Positions 25,601 through 37,600 of a stretch of 64,000 nt of DNA are shown in pieces. The notes beneath the pieces were generated by a model that was not told the DNA's origin, made no database searches, and was given only the letters and a program-made list of their open reading frames with translations. The position numbers and the translations under genes were made by a program. The stretch comes from Lepeophtheirus salmonis (lineage: Eukaryota > Arthropoda > Copepoda > Siphonostomatoida > Caligidae): assembly GCF_016086655.4 (NCBI RefSeq), contig NC_052142.2, forward strand, positions 2,546,422 to 2,610,421, given 5' to 3'. Each line of letters begins with the position of its first letter. Position 1 is the stretch's first letter.

Positions 25601-28600
25601 TATATAAAAAATTAGGCCTCTGAAAATAATAGATTCCAGTTTTTATGAAATTATTTAGTTCCAATATCAAGCCTATGACATGGCTCCTTTTTAGGTATAG
25701 ATAGTTAATTAGATATTATAACAAAAAACATGATTGAAATGTTAACATCTTCAATTTAATAAGCTACGAACTCATGGTTTGATTGAATGATATATCCAAA
25801 ATCTTATTTTTGAGTAGTACTTATATCTAACACAAATATGAAATAAGTCTGACTTTTTTTTAAAATTGATCATTGAATGACGCTAAGTTTTTTTAATTAG
25901 AATTTGTATCCATAACATAACAGCTATCGATTCCCTGCTCTAAATTGATACATCATAGCTATTAAATAATTTTTTCTTCTTGATAAATAAACGAAATAAG
26001 TTACACTTTAACATCCAATTCGAAAAATTAAATTGAACATTCTCTAGGCAATATGTTTGATGATTAGTTGGAACTTAAATTGATTATGTCCTTAAGTTGT
26101 TATCATATATATTAGTATTCAAATTTACCTAATGTATAACAAAAATTCATATTCTTTTTGTAAAATGAAATCAATCAACATGCGTGGATATCTTTTCTTA
26201 TATATTATCTGATTAAAATGCATAATTATTCATGTAAATATTGGTTATATAGGCAGTCTTGATGTGGAGTAAAAAGTATTGTGATTCTGCAAATTCAAAA
26301 CTTTCTGAAGTTTTAGGAACTTTTCTGGAGTATATCAATTTCCATATGATTCCTGCTAACGTGCTGATGAAAGAAATTCATCCTTTAGGAATAATCCCGT
26401 ATCATATCATCATGAATGCCCTAGCATATCAGGTACAAGTATATGTTATTTCATTATTTTGTAATACAATTTTTGTTCAATGTGAAATATTTGTTGTACA
26501 GATTACAGTTTTTTTATTTAAAATTTATAAACCTTCAAGTAAGCGCTTGAAGTTTAATACTCAGCTATTTTTTAATACAAAAATGAAATGATAAAAAAAT
26601 TGGGCATTTACTCAACTACCGTGAACTATCATAATACCGTCAAATAATAATATGTAAACATAATAAGAAACAATGACTGCAAGGTTGTGCCATTACCGGT
26701 CTAGCAGTTCAGGTTCTTCAACTGCTAGAACCGGAACTGACAAAGTGGAACCGATATTGCAATATATTACTTATCGTCCTCGGTTCTTGTGCTTTGTTCC
26801 TATATAGAATATAAATAGAAAATATAATATATATTATAAAAAATAAATTAGTTTTAATAAAAAAGTCAATTTTCTGATTTTTTTATTGTTGGTGATACAG
26901 TTGTATCTGAGTTTCAAAAGACTAAGGGATATAAAAAAGTGGTTTTAGGCACCAGGCGGTGTAAATAATAGAGGGAAAAGGTAGGGTAGATTATGGATCC
27001 AGACCCGCCACTAAGCTTGTTAGTGTCCTATAATATTTCCTAAGTCAGGGTTTCTCAAACTTTACTATGCTAAGGACCCCTACACTAATACATCTTTAGT
27101 CGAGGCCCCCTTTAAATGAAACATGTGTACTATGTATGTGTTAAATGAAAGCAATCCTCAATTCTCCATCTACGTGTGTATCCCTCACGAGCCTCCACTC
27201 ATGGCCTCACTTTGATTTTGTTTTGTTTTAAGCAACATTATTTTTCGGTTCCCCTGCTGGAACTTGGGTACTACGTATAAGGTAGCTACGGCCCTGTTCG
27301 TATATTATAATATTTCTTGGCCCCAAATGTTCTAGCGACGCCCCTTGCTTTTAGTGCCTGCTACCAAACTGAGCATGTGTAAAAAAGAACCGAGACCGAA
27401 GACCGGAACGGAGACGATAAAGCTGAAACAAGATAGAAACTGTTGAATTGAAAGAACCGGGACCGATAGAACCACTGAACCAGACACAACCTTGCTAATG
27501 AGTTTTACTAATTTGTAGATTGAAACAAGGCGCAGTAACTCAATCTCATATAATATGAATGATTTTTTTTCTGCTTGAAATCCAAATTGGGAAAGCTAAG
27601 TGAGTTTGTGCAAATTTTCATCTTGTTTCAATTATTATAGAATCTAGATAAAGTCACATTCTAAAATGAATGCCTGTTCCATCTGAACAACATTGTTCAA
27701 ATGAGAAATAAAAGATTTTGCATAAAATATTTTTTTAAGTAAGTGTTTAGACGGGAGGACTCTTCATAATTTCCTTTAAATAATATAATTAAAAAAAGTA
27801 AAAAATAAGTTTACCGTTTAAAAAAATAAATGGTTAATGAATGCTCTTTCTTCTTTTCTGTACATTATTTAATAAGTCATGAGTGAATTAACATCTACCA
27901 CTAAAAAAAAAAAATATATCTATTTTTAGTGTAAATTGATTTAAAGACAAAGATAAATTCAAATATAATTATAATATTTTTCATGTACTAATACTATTTT
28001 AAATGTATAAGATTCTACGCCTTAAAATAGTAATTTATATCTTGCTCATAAATAATGTAACAGAAAGGTGATATCAACTATGGTCTTAATTCGTAATACC
28101 TTATGTGTTACTTCCGCCTTCTTCTTGAGCTCATATTAACATCTCATTATTGTATAAGTCCATTACAAAAAAGTTAGCAAAAATTGAATTTGTAATCTTT
28201 AAGTTAGGGATCATCTTTTTATAAGAATGTATAATGTGACAGAATATAATAGAAACAAAGTTATTAAAAATTATTTTGTTTAAGTGCCTACTTATAACTT
28301 TATTTTATTTATAATATATTATTAGTTATTTGTAGATATGTAAAAAAAAATTTTCCTCCTAATGCGTGTAAAATAATAATAAAAAATTAAGTTGGAAACT
28401 GCATAATACCCTCACTCATACAATGTTATTTTAATCCCTGGCACCAATATTTTTATCGTCTGTACGCTTTTTTGTAAAATCATTACGTCTAAAAAAAATA
28501 GTCAACTCAATTTTAAACAATTAACAAATTATAGAACACCAAACAATGTTTATTAAGAACTGAATATTAATAAATAATAACCATCAAGTTTAAGAGCCAG

Positions 28601-31600
28601 AACTATAAATAGCAAAATAGCATTTGTTGAGGTTAAAAAGTAGTGATGTGCGACGAGCAAAACTTGTAAATTGTTACTCGAGTTTTATGAAGTAAATAAA
28701 AAACAACAGAGAAATAGACCAATAGAAATACGACAAACTTGGTTCCAGTTTGCAAAAATGTATGTATCTCTATGTATGAGAGACGGTTTGCTATTAAACA
28801 TAAATGTTCATGTTCAAATTTTTATTTTCAATCTTATGACTACTAATTCATTTGAGATTTAACATTAAGCATAATCTCTATTCCTTCAGCACTTAAATCA
28901 TTTCAGTAGTAAAGTATAACTTAGTGCTATAATTATCTTCTTAGTTTAAGTAGTAGTTACAACTTGAATATTTGACGGTTTCCAAGCTTTTATCGAGTTC
29001 CAAGTAACACTCAGCTTTTTATGGCCACCAGCCGAGTTTTTTATTTACTTCATAAAACTCGAGTAGGAACTCAACTTGTATGCCTCTTTTGTCATTAGAA
29101 AACAAGTGGAAGATGATTCTAGACTTTTAAAGATAATGTGCCGCTCTTTTCTCAATTGTTTTGTCTGCAATGTATATCGTGGCACATAACTACTATTTAA
29201 CTTCAACAAATGGTATTTTGCAATTTATAGTTATGTCTCATAAACCTTTTAAGCCTAAGACATCCCCCCACCCCCATTTTGGATGCTGGCCGCCTTTGCA
29301 AGCCCAGTAGGAAGTCAAATGGATCATATAAATAAAATTTTTAATTGTACTCAAGAAGTCATATAAAAAAACAGTAAATTGGTGTTGGTTTATGAGCCCA
29401 CTACATGCCCCACTGGTATATTGCAGAACTTGTGGGCAAAAAAAGTAAATAGAGACTAGAATAATGAGTTCCTTTGCCAATTATAAGGTATGAAGTCACT
29501 ATAATAGACCTTGATGTTTGTGGTAATCAGTACAATGAAGGATCCTTTTATTAAATGAGATGGAATGCACTGAGTGAGGCACAAATAGGTGGGATCCCTT
29601 TGAAAAAACATAAAGTTTAAGAGAGGATCAGAAGGAGTGTGGCTAAGCTATCCAAATCGAAAATTATGTAGTCCTAGTCACAATAGATAGATGCACATCT
29701 ATTAATTGTAATCCAGGCGTAAGGGTAACTGCTTTAAGGCATTTAATAATAACATGAATTAAATTCAATATTCCACTAAAGTAAGCAACAAATTTGCTAC
29801 AGTATTTATAATAGAGGGAATGTTATCACAGCAATGATTAACCAAATAATGAATAAAAGAGAAGAAAGAGCAGACGCGGACAAAAGTAATTTGGTGTTAA
29901 TAGTACAATGTTTATATTTCAACAGAACATATAAAAGGGGCAAAACTTATGTTTCCTTAAAAAACATGTTTGTAAAAAACTCTCCTACGTAAAGTAGGGA
30001 AAACAAAAAAGGATAAAAACCTCCGCAGGAAATAAGGAGAAAAAAATGCAACTGTAATAAAACAACGGAAATACCCACTCTTTTCAGGGCGGGAAAACTA
30101 TGTGCATGAATCACTCACATTCATGATTCGATGCATTTTTGGATATGGGAGTGTGCCAGATTCCAACAAAACCCCAGAAAATGGCGCTTCTGAAGGAACA
30201 CGACATTTTCTGCCTCTGGTGATCCTGCATATCTAACGCAATTTCAACTGGAATTAAGAAACTCCCAGGTTGTGAAGTTAAATATCCTCCCATGAAGCCT
30301 AACTAATTGAGTAAAGTGTGATTTATTGTTATTGCCAAACTAATAATACAAAACTAATCAACTGAATAACTGTACGACATACCAAAACTAATGAATTGCA
30401 TCATATATACCTGTGTTTCTCATGTGCTCCTCTGCTTAGAACTCCATTGCTGACACTGATTTATCCTCAGGTTCATGTGGACTTATCAATATGATATGAA
30501 CTATAGACATCTGTATATTGAGTACTTCAGGAGTTATTTTTATTTACAGAATTAACATTACATAAATCAATCAAATTTTTGCCTTTCCTCACACTGGACT
30601 TATATTTTTGAGAGGTGAAGGCCGTAGCTATTGATGTTCATATTTATTCACTCTTTATCGTTGCCATTTTAGCAAAATCTACGTGTTTATTATCATATTT
30701 CCTCTTTAATGATCTTTTAGTGGTGTTGTTGTCATTGGCTGATATTTTATTGCTCAAGGGTCTTGCCCGGGACTTATTTTTTAGTCACGCCAGGGGTAAA
30801 TGATCAGAACTGTCGTAGATTTAACACTGCATAGATGACCCATGCTTTATGACTTTAAGCATTTTAAACATACATTTTTGGACCGACATAAATTTGCACC
30901 TCTTTATATGTTATGGCTAGTGCTTCCAGTCATCTCCATGTGATGTGATCATTCTCGCATAAAGAGAAAAATGGTTCCCTTCTTTCTGCTATTACGAAGA
31001 TGTTAGCCGTAGCTATCTTTTCACTCATGTCTGTGCAGGGGATCTGAACTTTATACAATCTAAGCCAGTTATTGAAGGACTCCAAATTTTCAATCCTTCC
31101 AGTGGCCCCCGGGGCCTTGGGATGCTCCATTTTTAAACTTATTTTATATTGGAGTATATAATTTTGCTTTGCTTTAAATTTATGTCCTTCCCAGTCCGCA
31201 CGCATTTTGGGCGAGATTGCTGCATAGAATGTGTGTATCAAAGCAAACTCGAACATGTAAACTCCTTGATTACTGAGCTGCTCTTTTATAACTTTAAGAG
31301 CTTGCGATGATTTTAAGATGGAGACTTCCATTGATTCTTCATTCTGTGATGGACATATTGGCTTTTTAAGGTAGGAATTTGATAACTTAATAGGATCCTG
31401 GTATGACTCCGTCAAGCATACATTGCTTCTACATAGACCGTAGGGGATGACGTTGAGAAAATAGATACCAGGGACAATGCATGGAAATGAAGATCTTTTC
31501 TATTCAGGAATAATTACTTTGTAGCTCCTACACAAAAACAGCAACAACATTTATCAATAATTTTTTTCAAGTATTTTATTTTAATCTAAATACTGAAATT

Positions 31601-34600
31601 ATTGAACAAGGAGAGGTTTTGTCAAAAGCTCCTGAAAAAAATAAGAGGAGCTATCGCAGTAAAGATTGTCTGAAGGATAGTTATAATGAAAAATGAGAAA
31701 TCATGCGTGCTAAATATGACCAAAGCACTTCCGTGAACTCATCTTAACTAAGCCAAGCAACTAAGATAAAATCTTTGTCTCCTCTATATTTTTCTGTATC
31801 TTTGTAAGTCACATCTTCTTATTACTTATTCATCATTATTAGCACAATTCAAAAAAATTTTACTTGTTTTTAATCTTTTAAATTCCATTTCTGATTCTAC
31901 TAGTAGTTATTGCGCTGATAACAAATCTGTAATTAGTTTTTTTATATCAAATATGGTTTTCAAGAGTTTTCCTTTGGAATGATGATTTTCGGCACTTCAA
32001 AACTTTTTATACTTTTCAGCCAAGTTTTGAGGAAAAAAATCAATAATTACGCAAATTGAATGGTAGTATTTGAAAAGAAATAACGCCTTGGTTTTTAAAT
32101 TGTTCTTATACAAAGAAGTTTAATGGAAGCGTGTATCATAAAAAATTCATTTACAAAAAATTGTTTGGTTCTTAAAGTTTTAGTTTAGTTGCAATAATGG
32201 TTTATTTTTTAATTAAAATTACTGATTTATTTTCATTTTTATTGTGGAAAATAATATTAAAAGGTTGTTACTATAGTCATAATAAATAAATTATCCATTG
32301 TTTCATTGAATAAAATATACTTTTGTAAATGAAGTCCCAAATTATTTATAATTTAAATGAATTCTTTTGCTGTTAAAGCAATTGAACAACTGCAAAGTGA
32401 CTCATTTTTAAACAAAACCCTTAATATATGTGTGGTGATGACATAAAAGGAAGTTGGGATTTTTTTTTTTGATGAGAATGAAAAAGTGCATTTTAAGTTT
32501 TTACTTCAATGAGAAACAGAAGATGATTTTTTAAAGAGTCAAATACAATATGAAACCCCTAAAAAACTGTCTAACTAGTTATTAATATTTTTTAAAATAT
32601 TTACATGAACATATTATATACAAGTTCAGTTAATTTGATCGTGCGGTATTTGAACTTTAAATTGAATTTTGACATCATCAACATAATCATCAGTAAGTGA
32701 AGCTTGTTTTTAATCAGATAATCCCTTTCTTCTGTTCGTTATTCTCGCAACGTGAATACTTATACACTTCTCATTAGAAAAATTTTTCTCATCATGGTGC
32801 TTCAGTATCTTTTATGATCAAAACGACCGAATTATCCTTTTTTATAAGGTTCAGTTAACCTTAAAAACCGCAGTTCCGAAAGACTTAATCACTTCTTTGA
32901 ATTAATATAAATGATAGTTCTCATATCAACGGATACTTTTATCATACAATATTGAGAAAAATTATCCCAGCTTGCTTTTATGTTATCCCCACAGATATGT
33001 TAATATTTTAAGCTTTTTATTTGAATTAGTTAGTGCAAATATTTTTTCAAGGGACACAATCCAATAACGTTCATTTTCTCCCTGAAACCATTATCCATTT
33101 GATAATATGGAAAATAGTAATATACTAAGGAATAAAAAGCATAATTTGCAGAGCAATGACTGTTATTTATTATTTTTTAACAATAATTTTATTAAATAAC
33201 AGCATATTTTATTCAGCAGAAGTTATCAGAATCGTAATGTTGTATTTACTTGACACTCAATGTGATTTTGCACACTTCTTCTACTGCACAATTTATTTGA
33301 AGTCAGGCTCTGCGATGGAAAAGTCGATCTAAAGGGCCTCTGTTGTGTGAAGTAGCCTCAATCGGTTAAAGCTGCTACAATTTTTTTTAAATCGAGATTG
33401 CAGATAATGCTGCTTCCCAATGGTATGTGGAAGGAAACATTGAGATGATTAATCTCAGCAGTATCAATATATTTGGTAGATGCTGTACCATTTTCCAAAA
33501 GTCAACGACATTTGAAACTTACAGGGAACTTCATCTCCATTTGAAATTTCATAAGTACAAGCTGGTTGCTTATTTCCTTTATTTTATTATCTGAATCAGG
33601 AGTGGATATTTCGCAAGTACAAAAATATTGGTTATAGATTTGAAAGATAGTTTCTTTGAACTCAGTAAGCACAAAATAATGATTGAAAGGGCAAAAGAGC
33701 ATCTCCATTAAATATGACATTGAACGGGTGCAAGATTTTGCTTTAAGGGAATGATCCTATCAAAAAAATGATCATTCTAAATATAGTGCGACCAAGGTTA
33801 ATAGAACTACAAGGTTAGACCATCATGTAATTGGGCATTCTAGAATTTTCAATCGTATGTATTGTGCCGACTAAGGGTCAGGAAAAAAAGATTTGGACAA
33901 AACCCGCAACCACTCATCTACTATGACGACAATTGTAAAAACGTGGTGGAAGTCAAACATAAGTTTTAAACGCGTTATGGTATAACCTTGCATTTCCATT
34001 AATCTTAGGTGTTACTAAATAATCTCCTTTTTTTTCAAAATGCAATAAAAACAAGTTTGATAAAACAGAAAAGTTTCAGGGGCATCCTCAGCCCCCCCCA
34101 AAAGGAATTTTTACTTTTTCCTATAATTTTTTTTGTTATGATGAAAAAATTTTACACACAAAATTAGGTTTTTTTTCAATAGCTACGCAATTTCAACAAA
34201 AAAAATTTTTCATAAATATGCAGTTTTAAATTTTTTGAGAGTAGCTATGGATTTTTGAAATATTTTTCAAAAAAAAAAAATTTTTTTCTACAAAAAACCT
34301 AAGCCAACCCAAAAAGTATATAATTCTGCGGTCACCCATGTAGTACACATTTAATATTTTGTTTTACACTGTTTTGAATGATATGTGACAACACTTAGTG
34401 TCTAAACATTGAATAAACTAAATTTTGGTATCTTAATACCCATTGATTTTATAATTTATCTATATACATTTACATTTCATTCGGAACTTTTTGAGGAATA
34501 ATTATAAATTCTTAAATTTACTTAACAACATATCTTATTTTTTGACTATGGATGATTAATTTACTAAATATTTAGGTATGGCTGATTACACAAAGGTATT

Positions 34601-37600
34601 ATTATTTTTTTTTCTATAATAAATCTAGTTCTAACTAACCGATTTAGACAACTTTTAACAATTTATAATTCTTACATAATACCAGATATGATAATACAAT
34701 GACATATATATACACATGGACTTGAACTAGTTTTTATAGGAAAGGAAAGTTTACATCGGTGGGGATAAGTTAGAGAAGAAACAGCTGCATCATTCATCAG
34801 TAGTATTTTGAATTCCCCTCTTTTGAATACTTAATTAGCGGAAATATTGATTCTGGTATCCTCTTGAGTCTGCTGGTGTAATATGCAAAATGTGCTGTGT
34901 CCCTGGATGTAGAACCGGATATAAGAATGAAGGGAAGGATCCAGGAGTTATATTTTATGTATTCCCGAGGAAAGAAGATCTTCGTCATGAATGGACTCAA
35001 GCAATTCCACAATCAGGGCATCAATTCGAGGCTGAAGAATTCTTTCTACCCTCGACTCTAAGAAAGACTTAAATCTGATACAATACCATTCAATTTTCTA
35101 TGTTTGAATTTAGAATAGATATATATTCGACTATATCTAGGGAATGACTCCATTTTCCATCTATATGGGATACTAAAAACATTTATGTATTTCTTCATCT
35201 ATTCAATCTAGGGGACAAACACATAAAAACAAAAGGATAGAATTAATGCTTGCTTATGCAACTCCATTCTGTTTTTTTAAATTCTTAACTCAACCCTTCG
35301 GTTCTACTATTACATTTTTTTGCCCACCTCCTTGAGTTTACCAAAGCATTATTCCAGGAATGTTCCCAAAGAGAGCTCAACTAGTACGAGTTGTATGGTC
35401 CAATATGAAGCTGAAGCTAATGGGCTAGAAAATTGGAAATCCGTTTTTTTTTTAAAGAGACAATCCAAACCATTTCACAGTTAAAAAATCATATTGATAT
35501 TTACCTTTTGATGTACTGATTCAATGGAAAGAACAATCCGTCTTGTTCTATGCCCTTGCGATTTCCCGTTATCCTCATTTGAACTTCTGTCGTTTAGTTA
35601 AATCATTTATAACCTTTGAAGTGCATGTTAATGGAGGTCATATGGCAATGAGACATTTATCTAAGTTGGCTCCATGGGCTATCATTATGTCAACGAGTCA
35701 GTTATGTAATTTGATCTCTGAGACTAACTCAACAGTATTGTGAAAAATATCAATAGAAGCTTAAAACCATCGTTACTTTTTTTAATTGAGCAACTGGAAT
35801 TTTGTAAATCCAAAAAAGGACCTAAGAAATACTCCCAAGGCACGCTTGGTAAATATAGTTGTTAATTTAATGCATAAATTTAAAGTGACGCTTTTAATTT
35901 TCAGCAATGGCTCTTATTTGGAAAATAACATCGACATCTTTGTATAAACTTTCATTGAGGGAAGGAATACTTAAATTACCATCTATTCAGTGGTTAAAAA
36001 GGCTCTCAAGCTGCTTTACAGGCGATACAGGACTTATTCATCAAACTATAAAAAATTTAGAATAAAGAATCTCAACAATAGAGAAAGAACTGTAACAATT
36101 ATTATGGATAAAGTATATCGGTAAGCTGTAAGAAATTCTAGCCACTTTTATACGAAATTAATAGCTTTTTCATTCAGTGTAAAAGTTTGTGAGTATACAG
36201 GATGTAAGGTTAATAGAAATACAAGGTTATACCATAATGCGTCTAAGACTAATCTTTCATTTCCACCATACTTTTATTATTGACATTATAGTAGATGAGG
36301 GGTTGCTTGTTTTGTCAAAATCTGCCTGTCTTGCCTAGCAGTCTGTACAATACATCAGATTGAAAATTCTTGCAAGTCCGATTATATGACGGTCTAACCT
36401 TTTATTTCTATTAACCTTGATACAAGGGAAATTTTATGACCTTGAACATGGAGGGGATGCACCAACCAAGACTTTGTTTTGAGTGAAGATTAAGAGCTTA
36501 CCTAATAAATATTAAGACACTATTGCAATGGTTCCTTTAACAAAATTAGATTCAAAAATTCTAAGAAGCTTAGTCTACCCAGTTGTTAAAAAAATTATAC
36601 CTGTTGGTTTTGAGCCAGTTTCATCAATGGTTGATTAATATTCAGCAAACCGAAAACTCTACACTCAAGAGCTATGCAACAGCCGATTGTATATGCATAT
36701 TGTCAATCTTTGTGATAATGAAAAAAATTATTTTTGTTATTTGATTCAGTGCATATATTTATAAGCATATAAAACAGCTTATTGGTATGAAAGTTTTTAA
36801 AATATCCTTCGTTTGATGGTGAAGAAAAGTTATTCATATAAAAAAGTTATATTATCTCGAGAAAATAAAACCTTTGAAGTATGTACACAAATTGAATGAC
36901 AAAGTTCTTAGCCCTCATCCGATTAAAAAAAAACCAACGTCAAGCTAGCAGATGCTTTGTTCCATTTATTGTCTTGTATTTTATTCAAAGAATGGTTAGC
37001 CTGAATTCCAAAAAACTGTAAAATTCTTTTTTTAAATTTGTCGCTGGAGGAATTTATTCAACGTTAAACCTTCAATTACAGGCCTAAAAAAGAAAGATCC
37101 GAATCGTGAAACCATAACACAATTTAATTTTTAATGGAAAAATGTTTTTTGCAAAAAATTAAAAATTGGTTGGAGAATTTTCGAATAAACTCATCAAAAG
37201 AAAATTGTTTTAGTACAGATACATTATTAACATTAATCCTAAAAGCCTCTGCTATGATTAATTTGATTTTTATGTATCCATTTTTCAATCCATTAAACAT
37301 GAAATAATACGTTTAAATCAATCAAATCCATAAAATCTTTTTGTCGAAAGCTTCATTCAGTACATAAAAAATGAGTTTAGTTTTTTGCTTGACTGACAAT
37401 GTGAAAATAGTAATCCGATCGAAAAATGTATGAGCAAAAATTTCGTTCAATAAATTAATAACCGAATTATTGAAAAACACACATTATACATAATACATTC
37501 AAAAACGGGGGGGAAAAAATATTTTGGATAAGGTAAGGAAGTTGAGATCTGAGAAGAAAGGAGCTCTATGATACTAATTTGGCTTTGAAGTATATAAATA

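Noticed and set aside
26253..26258. exon 5 acceptor at 'ggcag' (26255-26256)
   Set aside because: It would leave two extra bases and break the frame with exon 4; the AG at 26251-26252 keeps the frame and gives the conserved A-x-L-M-W.
34100..34310. A/T homopolymer cluster as a regulatory or hairpin element
   Set aside because: Long A and T runs in AT-rich DNA can pair by chance; no second copy or sharp boundary.
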